This document shows positions 51,353-59,503 of a DNA stretch of 64,000 nucleotides, in pieces. A model generated the notes under the pieces. It searched no databases, had not been told where the DNA came from, and worked only from the letters and a program-made list of their open reading frames with translations. The DNA is from VAZQ01 sp035293945 (GTDB lineage: Bacteria; Pseudomonadota; Alphaproteobacteria; Rhizobiales; Xanthobacteraceae): contig DATGLV010000033.1 in assembly GCA_035293945.1 (NCBI GenBank), positions 56,078 through 120,077 on the forward strand, in the 5' to 3' direction. The translations under genes were made by a program, and so were the position numbers. The first letter of the stretch is position 1. The number at the start of each line of letters is the position of its first letter.

Positions 51353-52168
51353 TTAGCCGAATCGACCCGTGATGTAATCCTGCGTACGGCGGTCTCGCGG
51401 CGCGGTGAACATCCTGCTCGTCGTATCGAACTCGACCAGCTCGCCCAGATACATGAAGGCGGTGAGATCCGAAACGCGGGCCGCCTGCTGCATATTGTGA
51501 GTGACGATGGCGATCGTGTAGTCGTCCTTGAGCTCGTCGATCAGCTCCTCGATCTTGGCAGTGGAGATCGGGTCGAGCGCCGAGCAGGGCTCATCGAACA
51601 GGATCACCTCCGGCTTGATGGCGACGGTGCGGGCGATGCATAGGCGCTGCTGTTGCCCGCCCGACAAGCTCAGCCCGTTGGCGTTGAGCTTTCCTTTCAC
51701 CTCGTCCCACAGCGCCGCGCGCCGCAGCGAGTTCTCCACCCGTCCGTCGAGCTCCGACTTGGGCAGCTTCTCGTACAGGCGAATGCCGAACGCGATGTTC
51801 TCGTAGATCGACATGGGAAACGGGGTCGGCTTCTGGAACACCATGCCGATGCGCGCCCGCAGCAGGTTGAGATCCTGCCGGGGTGAGAGAATATCCTCGC
51901 CGTCGAATAAGACCTCGCCTTCGGCACGCTGGTTCGGGTAGAGGTCGTACATGCGGTTGAGAATGCGCAGCAGCGTCGATTTTCCGCAGCCCGACGGGCC
52001 GATGAACGCCGTGACCTTGCCCTGGTAAAGCGACAGAGCGATGTCTTTCAGCGCCTTGGTATCCCCATAGTAGAAATTGAGATTGCGGATCGAAATCTTG
52101 ACCGGCAGATTCGCCGTATCGAGCACGCCGTGGGTAGCCGAGGGGGTCGAGACCGGTGCAACATTCAT
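51353..52168 (-). CDS. pstB: Phosphate ABC transporter ATP-binding protein PstB
   Basis: 271 residues with Walker A FIGPSGCGKST, signature LSGGQQQRLCIAR, Walker B VILFDEPCSALDP and switch His in IVTHNM. N-terminal ISIRNLNFYYGDTKALKDI is the PstB pattern and a C-terminal EFDTTSRMFTAP segment is typical of PstB. It powers phosphate import. The start overlaps pstA's stop by 4 bp. Confidence 0.96.
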   Translation of the reverse strand: MNVAPVSTPSATHGVLDTANLPVKISIRNLNFYYGDTKALKDIALSLYQGKVTAFIGPSGCGKSTLLRILNRMYDLYPNQRAEGEVLFDGEDILSPRQDLNLLRARIGMVFQKPTPFPMSIYENIAFGIRLYEKLPKSELDGRVENSLRRAALWDEVKGKLNANGLSLSGGQQQRLCIARTVAIKPEVILFDEPCSALDPISTAKIEELIDELKDDYTIAIVTHNMQQAARVSDLTAFMYLGELVEFDTTSRMFTAPRDRRTQDYITGRFG

Positions 52169-53040
52169 GACTGTCTTCTCGTAGCCGCAAGGGTGCGCGC
52201 GACGATGCTAAGCGCGAGCACGGTGAACGTGATGATCAGCGCGCCGGTCCAGGCGAGCTGCTGCCATTCCTTGTACGGGCTCAGCGCGAACTGAAAGATG
52301 ACGACCGGCAGGCTCGCCATTGGCGCCGTCAGGTCGAGACTCCAGAACTGGTTGTTGAGCGCGGTGAAGAGCAGCGGCGCGGTTTCGCCGCTGATGCGGG
52401 CGACGGCGAGCAGAACGCCAGTGACCATTCCGGATTGCGCCGCTCGGTAACAGACGCGCCCGATCACCACAGCACGCGGCAGTCCGAGCGCGCTCGCCGC
52501 CTCCCGCAGCGGGTTGGGGACCAAGAGCAACATGTCCTCAGTGGTGCGCACGACAACCGGAATGACCAGAATCGCGAGGGCGATCGCGCCGGCAAGCCCG
52601 GAGAAGTGCCCCATGGGGGCGACGGTAATCTGGTAGACAAACAGGCCGATCACAATAGAGGGCGCGCTGAGCAGGATGTCATTGATGAAGCGCACCACCG
52701 TGCTCAGCGGAGAATAGCGGCCGTATTCGGCCATGTAGGTCCCGGCCAGTATCCCGATCGGCGTTCCGATTATCATTGCGAGCGCCGCGAGCACTACGCT
52801 GCCGACGATCGGGTTGAGCAAGCCGCCGGTCGAACCGGGAGGCGGGGTCATCTCGGTGAACACGGCGACCGAGAGGCCGCTGAATCCGTTCCACAGAAGG
52901 GTACCCAGAATCACCACGAGCCAGCCCAGCCCGAAGGCGGTCGCGGCCAGTGAAAGCGCGATGGCAATCCCGTTCCGCCGACGGCGCGCGGCGTAAAGCC
53001 TGCTGACCGGCTTGGCGGGCGATATTTCGCTGACCGACAT
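52165..53040 (-). CDS. pstA: Phosphate ABC transporter permease PstA
   Basis: 291 residues, about six helices. FTEMTPPPGSTGGLLNPIVGS and GTPIGILAGTYMAEYG are PstA signatures, with the coupling loop LREAASALGLPRAVVIGRVCYRAAQSG. With PstC it forms the phosphate channel. I take the ATG at 53040 rather than the open frame to 53094, since it matches the family start and clears the pstC stop region by 4 bp. Confidence 0.94.
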   Translation of the reverse strand: MSVSEISPAKPVSRLYAARRRRNGIAIALSLAATAFGLGWLVVILGTLLWNGFSGLSVAVFTEMTPPPGSTGGLLNPIVGSVVLAALAMIIGTPIGILAGTYMAEYGRYSPLSTVVRFINDILLSAPSIVIGLFVYQITVAPMGHFSGLAGAIALAILVIPVVVRTTEDMLLLVPNPLREAASALGLPRAVVIGRVCYRAAQSGMVTGVLLAVARISGETAPLLFTALNNQFWSLDLTAPMASLPVVIFQFALSPYKEWQQLAWTGALIITFTVLALSIVARTLAATRRQS

Positions 53041-53044
53041 GGCT

Positions 53045-54061
53045 CTACCCAATCCGCCGCTCGATGCGCAGCAGCAAATAGCGCGCCGCGGCAAGCACCA
53101 CGAAGGTGATGAAGAAGAGAATGAGACCGAGCGCGATCAGAGCCGAGGTGTAGAGATCGCCGACCGCTTCGGTGAACTCGTTGGCGATGGTCGCGGAGAT
53201 CGTCGTGCCAGGCGCCAAGATCGACGCCGATACGCGATGGGCATTACCAATCACGAACGTAACCGCCATGGTCTCGCCGAGCGCGCGCCCCAGTCCCAAC
53301 ATGATGCCGCCGATCACACCCACGCGGGTAAACGGCAGCACCACGTAGCGCACCACTTCCCAGGTGCTGCAGCCGATGCCGTAGGCCGCCTCTTTCAACA
53401 CCGGCGGCACCGAGTCGAACACCTCGCGCGAGATCGAGGTGATGAAAGGCAGCACCATGATGGCGAGGATGAGGGCCGCGGTGAGGACCCCTATGCCATA
53501 GGGAGGCCCGGCAAAGAGCGCCGAAAGGACCGGCACAGGGTCGAACAGCGAGATCAGGTAGGGTTGCACCCATTGCTGCACGAACGGTGCGAAGACGAAT
53601 AGACCCCAAATGCCATAGATGATGCTCGGAATCCCGGCCAACAGCTCGATGGCGATCCCGATCGGCCGGCGCAACCACATCGGGCAAAGCTCGGTGAGGA
53701 AGACCGCGATCAGCAGCCCAACCGGCACCGCGATCAGCATCGCCAGGAACGAGGTGACGATCGTGCCGTAGATTGGCGCCAAAGCGCCGAATTTGTCAGT
53801 CACCGGATTCCAACGGTCATCAATCAGAAACTTGAAGCCGAAGGTGCTCAGCGCCGGAATCGCGCCGATGATCAGCGAGACGATCACCGCGCCGAGCAGA
53901 ATCAGGACGCCGATGGCCGCAGCGCGTGTGAGTTGACGAAAGACATCGTCCCGCCAACGCAGCCGATGAAGCATCTTGCCCCGTGCTGCCGCCGCATCAA
54001 CATCCGGGGCATCGCCCTTCAACGCGACATCGACCACGGATTGCCTCCCGGCGGATTCCAT
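53045..54061 (-). CDS. pstC: Phosphate ABC transporter permease PstC
   Basis: 338 residues. The PstC core starts with an ILILLGAVIVSLIIGAIPALS-like first helix, LIDDRWNPVTDKFGALAPIYGT, ELLAGIPSIIYGIWGLFVF, the coupling loop LKEAAYGIGCSTWEVVRYVVLP and GLGRALGETMAVTFVIGN. The N-terminus is about 40 residues longer than average and probably cytoplasmic. ATG 54061 has GGGAGG at good spacing; ATG 54079 is possible. Confidence 0.94.
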   Translation of the reverse strand: MESAGRQSVVDVALKGDAPDVDAAAARGKMLHRLRWRDDVFRQLTRAAAIGVLILLGAVIVSLIIGAIPALSTFGFKFLIDDRWNPVTDKFGALAPIYGTIVTSFLAMLIAVPVGLLIAVFLTELCPMWLRRPIGIAIELLAGIPSIIYGIWGLFVFAPFVQQWVQPYLISLFDPVPVLSALFAGPPYGIGVLTAALILAIMVLPFITSISREVFDSVPPVLKEAAYGIGCSTWEVVRYVVLPFTRVGVIGGIMLGLGRALGETMAVTFVIGNAHRVSASILAPGTTISATIANEFTEAVGDLYTSALIALGLILFFITFVVLAAARYLLLRIERRIG

Positions 54062-54165
54062 CTCGGTCCTCCCGGCCATGGACTTGGGAGCACCGACTGA
54101 AGCCGCGTTCGCACCGCGGCACAAGCGCTAAGTTCTGCGGCGGTCACGCCCAGAAGCAAGCCGGT

Positions 54166-54195
54166 CCGGGGGCGCCGCAATCGTGCGCTCCCCGG
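54166..54195 (-). terminator. Strong hairpin between pstS and pstC
   Basis: CCGGGGGCGC and GCGCTCCCCGG form a GC-rich stem 11 bp after the pstS stop. Such hairpins often sit after binding protein genes and allow higher pstS mRNA levels than the downstream transporter genes. It lacks a T tract, so partial termination or 3' end protection is more likely than a full stop. Confidence 0.55.
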
Positions 54196-54206
54196 CGCGG
54201 GACACG

Positions 54207-55253
54207 TCATTTCGAGGCAAAAATCGGCTTGCCCTCACCGCCTTTGATCTGGTCTGCCCACGTCTTCTCAATGAGGCTCACAACGTTGTCCGGCATTGGA
54301 ACGTAATCCAGGTCGCCGGCGAGCTTCTTTCCGTTCTTGTATCCCCAATCAAAGAACTTGAGAGCTTCACTCGCTGAGGCTGTATCCTGCGGCTTGGCGT
54401 ACATGAGTGCGAAGGTCGAACCGGCGATCGGCCACGACTTTTCACCAGGCGCATTGGTAAGGATGACGTAGAAGTCCTTGGCGGTGCTCCAAGAGGCTCC
54501 TGAGGCCGCCGCTTGGAACGCGTCGGTGTCGGGGGACACGACCTTGCCAGCCGAGTTGACCATCTTCGCATAGGTCATCTTATTCTGCTTGGCGTAGGCA
54601 TATTCCACGTAACCGATCGCTCCTTGCGAATTGATCGTATTGTTGGCGACACCTTCGTTGCCCTTGGCGCCGATGCCGACCGGCCACTCGACGGCCGTGC
54701 TCTCGCCGACCTTATCCTTCCATTCGGGGCTGACCTTCGACAGAAAATCGGTCCAAATGAACGTCGTGCCCGAGCCGTCCGAGCGGTGGACAACGACGAT
54801 CGCAGTCGCCGGGAGCTTGACGTCCGGATTGAGCTTCACAATCGCCGGGTCGTTCCACTTGGTAATCTTGCCGAGATAGATGTTGGCCAGCGTCGGGCCA
54901 TCGAGGGTCAAATCGCCCGGCTTGACGCCCGGCAGTGTGACGGCAGGAACCACCGCGCCGTTGATGATCGGGAATTGAACAAACCCGTTTTTGGCAACGT
55001 CTGCTGAGGTCAGCGGCATATCGGTGGCGCCGAAGGTCACGGTCTTGGCTTGGATCTGCTTGATGCCACCGCCCGACCCGATCGACTGATAGTTCAGGCC
55101 GACCCCGGTCGCCTTTTTGTAGGCGTCTGCCCACGAGGCAAGCACCGGATAGACGAACGTGGATCCGGCGCCGGTGATGTCGATGGCCAAGGCCTGCGAA
55201 GATGTGATCGCTACAAGCGCAGCGGCGGCCGTCAGGCTCTGTAACGCTTTCAA
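54207..55253 (-). CDS. pstS: Phosphate ABC transporter substrate-binding protein PstS
   Basis: 348 residues with a signal peptide ending ALA, then ITGAGSTFVYPVLASWADAYKK, YQSIGSGGGIKQI, FGATDMPLTSADVAKNG, and HRSDGSGTTFIWTDFLSKV, all phosphate-contact regions of PstS. It captures phosphate in the periplasm. I place the start at TTG 55253, preceded by AGGAGAGAG; the frame opens at another TTG (55280) without such support. It is the first pst gene after the Pho box. Confidence 0.95.
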   Translation of the reverse strand: MKALQSLTAAAALVAITSSQALAIDITGAGSTFVYPVLASWADAYKKATGVGLNYQSIGSGGGIKQIQAKTVTFGATDMPLTSADVAKNGFVQFPIINGAVVPAVTLPGVKPGDLTLDGPTLANIYLGKITKWNDPAIVKLNPDVKLPATAIVVVHRSDGSGTTFIWTDFLSKVSPEWKDKVGESTAVEWPVGIGAKGNEGVANNTINSQGAIGYVEYAYAKQNKMTYAKMVNSAGKVVSPDTDAFQAAASGASWSTAKDFYVILTNAPGEKSWPIAGSTFALMYAKPQDTASASEALKFFDWGYKNGKKLAGDLDYVPMPDNVVSLIEKTWADQIKGGEGKPIFASK

Positions 55254-55463
55254 GGCTCTCTCCTGTTTTGTTGCGGCCAAAAAAACCGAGCGATCACGGG
55301 CTTCGATCCCGCGGCCGCAGGTCTCCCGGCTCTGATTGTTGATTCGATTCTTGATTCTGTTTTACGCGGTGTTCACAAACCTCTGGCGACCTTAATGGGA
55401 CTTGTTTTGTCCCCAAGTCCTTTCCGAGGCCCTGGATTTCTAGGCGCCGCATGTCATCGTTGT

Positions 55464-55491
55464 ATGATGGTTTGATGACACTTAGATGACA
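55464..55491 (-). promoter_or_regulatory. Pho box upstream of pstS
   Basis: On the minus strand two TGTCAT repeats (complements of 55486-55491 and 55475-55480) lie 11 bp apart, with a weaker CATCAT unit a further 11 bp on (55464-55469). This is the PhoB direct-repeat layout. It lies in the 282-bp gap between phoR and pstS, about 210 bp before the pstS start, and would drive pstSCAB-phoU-phoB. Confidence 0.85.
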
Positions 55492-55535
55492 AAGTAACTA
55501 TCTGTTATCGTTCATAAATTTGCATCGCGGCCGGA

Positions 55536-56822
55536 TCACGCCATGGGCAGATGGACCGTGAACGTCGCGCCTTGTCCGGGCACGCTCGCAACAGTCAGAC
55601 GGCCGCCATGGCGGTTGAGAATGTGCTTTACCAGGGCCAGCCCCAAGCCGGTGCCTCCCTGCGCGCGACTCTCCGACACATCAACCCGGTAGAAGCGCTC
55701 CGTGAGTCGCGGCAGATGCTCGGGCGCAATGCCCGGACCGTAATCGCGCACCTTCACGGCAGCCTCGTGCGCATTCTTCCCGCCTTCGCCTGCCCCTAGC
55801 GAAATATCGATCTTCTTGCCTGATGCCGCGTATTTCAGCGCATTCTCGATCAGGTTCTCGAACACTCGCATCAACTCGTCGCGGTCGCCGAGGACTTGCA
55901 ACCGATCTGGACCCGTCTTCACGCCGATCTCGACGCCGCGATCCCGGGCGAGCGTCTGCAGGCTGTCAGCCACCTGGCACACGATCGCGGCCAGATCGAC
56001 CTGCTTGTCGGGCCGCAAATGGGCGTTGAGTTCGATCCGCGACAGCGAAAGCAGGTCGTCGATCAGCCGCGCCATACGGGTGGCCTGGGCCTGCATGATC
56101 GGCAGGAAGCGCATCCGGGCGGCGGCGTCGTCGCGCGCGGAGCCTTGCAGGGTCTCGATGAAGCCGGCGAGCGCCGCCAGCGGCGTACGCAGCTCGTGGC
56201 TGGCATTGGCGATGAAATCGGCACGCATCTCCTCGACCCGCCTCAGGGGAGTGAGATCATGGAAGGCGACCAGGACCAATCCGGGCGGCGCGTCGCTGCC
56301 CAGAGCAATCGGGGTCACGATCGCCTCGTACCAACGGTCGACCGGCACGCGTTCGAAGAATTCGACGCGCTGCGAAGAACCACTGGCGACCGCGCGTCGG
56401 ATCGAGTCCAGCACTTCGGGGACGCGCAGCGCCAGTGAAACCGGCTCCCCGCGCCGAAGCGCCGGGGCCATGGCCCCGGCGCGGCCGTTGAGGGCGACCA
56501 CATTTCCGTGCCGATCGAGCGCCACCACTGGATCCGGCAATCCTGCTAGCACCGCCTCGACCAAGGGGTCGCCAACCCTAAGCGCCGGCGCCGCATCGCG
56601 CGGAAGCACCGTGCGGGCCATCTCGCCGCTGGTGGCACGGACCACCACCGCGATGGCAATGAGGGCGAACGAGACAAGCGCCGGCGCAAACGCGAGAGCT
56701 CCGGTCTGCCAGAGCACCGCAAAAACGGCCGCCGCAACGACTAAGACGAAGCGCGCACGCTTGAGCCTGTCAACCCATGGGGTCAGGCGAGCCCTTCGTC
56801 CGCCATCCTGGATCGCCGTCAT
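55536..56822 (-). CDS. phoR: Phosphate regulon sensor kinase PhoR
   Basis: 428 residues. Two N-terminal hydrophobic helices (about residues 25-65), a PAS-like domain with GLPDPVVALDRHGNVVALNG, then DHp phosphoacceptor FIANASHELRTPLAALAGF and HATPase boxes FENLIENALKYA, VRDYGPGIAPEH and GGTGLGLALVKHIL. It phosphorylates PhoB under phosphate limitation. It is upstream of the Pho box and so has its own promoter before 56822. Confidence 0.93.
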   Translation of the reverse strand: MTAIQDGGRRARLTPWVDRLKRARFVLVVAAAVFAVLWQTGALAFAPALVSFALIAIAVVVRATSGEMARTVLPRDAAPALRVGDPLVEAVLAGLPDPVVALDRHGNVVALNGRAGAMAPALRRGEPVSLALRVPEVLDSIRRAVASGSSQRVEFFERVPVDRWYEAIVTPIALGSDAPPGLVLVAFHDLTPLRRVEEMRADFIANASHELRTPLAALAGFIETLQGSARDDAAARMRFLPIMQAQATRMARLIDDLLSLSRIELNAHLRPDKQVDLAAIVCQVADSLQTLARDRGVEIGVKTGPDRLQVLGDRDELMRVFENLIENALKYAASGKKIDISLGAGEGGKNAHEAAVKVRDYGPGIAPEHLPRLTERFYRVDVSESRAQGGTGLGLALVKHILNRHGGRLTVASVPGQGATFTVHLPMA

Positions 56823-57058
56823 CCGCTCTGCCGCGCTCGCGATTGTCGCGCGCCTCGAGGTCCCAAGTTGCCGTGAGGCAAGCGCACCGCAGGTTCATAG
56901 CGGTTTCGCTCCGCTTGTGAAATCCTTTCCACGCGCAGCATTCGATTTGCATGCTGCTGCATCGAATCCGGGGATTCCGCTGTGGCGCAAGCTCAGTTCT
57001 GAAGTTCGCGCAAGGGGCCCACCGCATGTAATGCGTGAAATGTCTGCTGCATCAAACT

Positions 57059-58150
57059 TCAATGCGGTGGCACCAGCGGCGGCTCCTCCTTACGCCAGCG
57101 CAAGCCCCACAGGACTTCACGCATTCCCAGAATCAGAAGCGAAAGGACAAACGGCACTACGTAGTAGAGGAGGCGAAACAACAGCAGACCGGCCAGCAGC
57201 CGCGCCTTATCGAACTGCCACAGCGCCACCAACATGGCGGCGTCGAACACACCAAGCCCGCCGGGCGCGTGGCTTGCAAAACCGAGGAGGGTCGCGGAGA
57301 CAAAAATCACCGCCAAGCTGACGAACCCGATATTGGGCCCGACCGGCAGAAGCATGAACATCGCCAGCGCACAGAAAGCCAGGTCGACGATGCCAATGCC
57401 GATCTGCAACAGCGTCAGTGGGCCGTCCGGCAGCGCAACCGTCCAGCCGCGGCGCCCAATCACGCGCCGGCCCCGCCAGACCCAGGCCACGTAGGAGCCA
57501 AGAACGAGCAAAATCAGTGCGGCAAGGCCGCGGTTGACCCATTCGGGCAATTGGTCGATGGCTGAGGCGGCTGCCGGTACATACGCGATGCCCAGTCCGA
57601 GCACGGTGGCGTTGCCGAGCCAGAAGGTCAGTCCCGCCAGGAAGCAGAGCTTGGTGACAGCCAACCCGTCCAAGCCCCAGGCCGAGTAAATGCGGTAGCG
57701 CACCGCGCCGCCGGTGAGCACGCTGGCGCCAACATTGTGGCCGATCGCGTAGCTCGCAAAGCTCGCCAGCATTGCGATCCGATATGGAATCTTGCGCCAG
57801 CCGATGGTGCGTAGCGCGAACAGATCATAGAACGTGAGCGTGAAATAACCGCCGGCAACCAGAACCGCCGCCCAAACCAGGTCAGACGTACGGGCTGCCA
57901 ACATGGCCGCGGTGACCCGCTCGACCTTGATGCCGCGCAAGATGTGCAACAGCACTCCCCCCGCCAGCGCGATGATGGCCAAGCTCAAAGAAAAACCGAT
58001 CCGGTTCCAGCCGATCCTCTCGTCGCCGAACCGCGCAGCGCAGCGCAATTTGTCGAACATGCGATCGGCCGCGCCCGGCACGGGCGCTTCCGCTCCGCTT
58101 CCCGTGATGCTCTCCTGCGCGGTCGTTCGATCCGTCACTCGATCCGCCAT
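57059..58150 (-). CDS. Lysylphosphatidylglycerol synthase TM-region/UPF0104 membrane protein
   Basis: 363 residues, about eight helices. The N-terminal cytosolic part is followed by a MprF-flippase-like region with TLTFYDLFALRTIGWRKIPYR, SYAIGHNVGASVLTGGAVRYRIYS and SHAPGGLGVFDAAML, the family signature. MprF-like flippases move lipids across the membrane; the synthase domain is missing here. The gene has no clear partner nearby. Confidence 0.82.
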   Translation of the reverse strand: MADRVTDRTTAQESITGSGAEAPVPGAADRMFDKLRCAARFGDERIGWNRIGFSLSLAIIALAGGVLLHILRGIKVERVTAAMLAARTSDLVWAAVLVAGGYFTLTFYDLFALRTIGWRKIPYRIAMLASFASYAIGHNVGASVLTGGAVRYRIYSAWGLDGLAVTKLCFLAGLTFWLGNATVLGLGIAYVPAAASAIDQLPEWVNRGLAALILLVLGSYVAWVWRGRRVIGRRGWTVALPDGPLTLLQIGIGIVDLAFCALAMFMLLPVGPNIGFVSLAVIFVSATLLGFASHAPGGLGVFDAAMLVALWQFDKARLLAGLLLFRLLYYVVPFVLSLLILGMREVLWGLRWRKEEPPLVPPH

Positions 58151-58474
58151 TTTGCGTCACGCGCTCGACTTTCCTGCCGAGCGAAGGTGTGCCCGCCGAA
58201 TGCGGGCCCCGATTCGCAAGCTTGCACCACATTGCCGTCGTCCTCGCGGGAACTTCAAACCCGCGGTACCAAGTGTCCCGATTCCGCGACGTTCGTATCA
58301 GTTTGCCGCACTCACGTTTACGCACGTCGGAATCAAAGGGATACTGGCAAGTATCTGATTTCTAGTGCGGGTTTGGTTTTGACGTTCCTAAAAGGACGCG
58401 CCGCGATGGTGCCAGGAACGTCAAAACCGCCGCACTAGGGCTTCATCGGATCAATTGTCGCAGGCCAGAAAGGC
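58151..58474. other. Intergenic region with large palindrome
   Basis: 324 bp between two minus-strand genes. The right part holds the palindromic element described separately (58362-58438); the left part should contain the promoter of the UPF0104 gene. No coding region recognised. Confidence 0.45.
58362..58438. repeat. MITE-like inverted repeat element
   Basis: Arms CTAGTGCG plus GGTTTTGACGTTCCT on the left and the exact complements (AGGAACGTCAAAACC then CGCACTAG) on the right, with a small internal mismatch (five versus two bases) and a 24-bp loop. The ends and size suggest a small non-autonomous mobile element. Confidence 0.75.
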
Positions 58475-59374
58475 TTACCCGGCAACGGGCGCCGGCGCGG
58501 TGAAGAAGGCGCGCAGCTCGGTATATGTCTCATCGGGGACCTCTTCGGAGAGATAATGCCCGCACGGCAGCGCTTTCCCGCGCCAAATGTCGTTTGCGTA
58601 GCGCGGCCAGACCTCCATCGGGCGGTGATTGCGGCCGACCCCGCCGGTCGCGCCCCACAGCAATAGGAGAGGGCAACCGATGCGGCGCCCGGCGGCGAAG
58701 TCGGCCGTGTCCATGTCGAGGTCGACCCCGAACGTTGCGCGGTAGTCTTCGCAGATGGCGTGGATGGTCGCCGGATCTCGAAAGCAGCGCATGTATTCGG
58801 CGAGCGCTGCCGGTTCGAAAAAGCTCAATCCTTGCTCGGTCTTGGCGAGCTTCTTGCGAATGAAATAGTCGGGATCGGCGCCCATCATCCGTTCCGGGAG
58901 ATCATGGGGCTGGATGTTGAAGAACCAGTGCCAGGAGAAGGTCCCCCAGGCGCGGGTGACATTGTTGAGAAGATGGTGCTGCGGGATGATGTCGAGAATT
59001 GCGGCACGCTCGACCTTGGCCGGATGATCGAGGCACATGCGGTGCAGCACGCGGGCGCCGCGATCATGACCGGCGGCGCGAAAGCGATCGAAGCCGAGCG
59101 CCGCCATCACCTCGACCTGGTCCTGCGCCATCGCGCGAAACGAATAGCCGGAATGATCAGGGCCGCCGGGAGGCTTCTCGGAATCTCCGTAACCACGCAG
59201 ATCGGTGGCCACCACGGTGAATTCGCTGGCTAGCCGCGGCGCGATCTTGTGCCAGGAAACATGGGTGAACGGGTTACCGTGCATCAGCAACAGCGGCGGG
59301 CCGCTGCCGCCTACCACTGCCACAATACGGGCGCCGCTCGTCTTGATCTCGGTGCGGGTGAATCCTTCGAACAT
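58475..59374 (-). CDS. Haloacetate (fluoroacetate) dehalogenase-like alpha/beta hydrolase
   Basis: 299 residues. Alpha/beta-hydrolase motifs HGNPFTHVSWHKI, DLRGYGDSEKPPGGPDHSGYSF, nucleophile Asp in GHDRGARVLHRM, DIIP and C-terminal His in PCGHYLSEEVPDE. The two Arg after the nucleophile and the HWFF pair in TFSWHWFFNIQ match the residues that bind carboxylate and halide in fluoroacetate dehalogenase. A downstream halide-contact Tyr is harder to place (CEDYRATFGVD), so activity on C-F bonds is uncertain. No halide exporter gene is adjacent. Confidence 0.78.
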   Translation of the reverse strand: MFEGFTRTEIKTSGARIVAVVGGSGPPLLLMHGNPFTHVSWHKIAPRLASEFTVVATDLRGYGDSEKPPGGPDHSGYSFRAMAQDQVEVMAALGFDRFRAAGHDRGARVLHRMCLDHPAKVERAAILDIIPQHHLLNNVTRAWGTFSWHWFFNIQPHDLPERMMGADPDYFIRKKLAKTEQGLSFFEPAALAEYMRCFRDPATIHAICEDYRATFGVDLDMDTADFAAGRRIGCPLLLLWGATGGVGRNHRPMEVWPRYANDIWRGKALPCGHYLSEEVPDETYTELRAFFTAPAPVAG

Positions 59375-59503
59375 GCTGGCACGGCGGACGGGGGTTTTGG
59401 CCGTGCCGCACGATTTGACGGAACAGCCGCAGGAGAGACGGCAGCTTCTATCAGATTCTCAGCCCGACGGCGACTGGATGAGCTCGGGGACGCTCGGGGA
59501 CGG

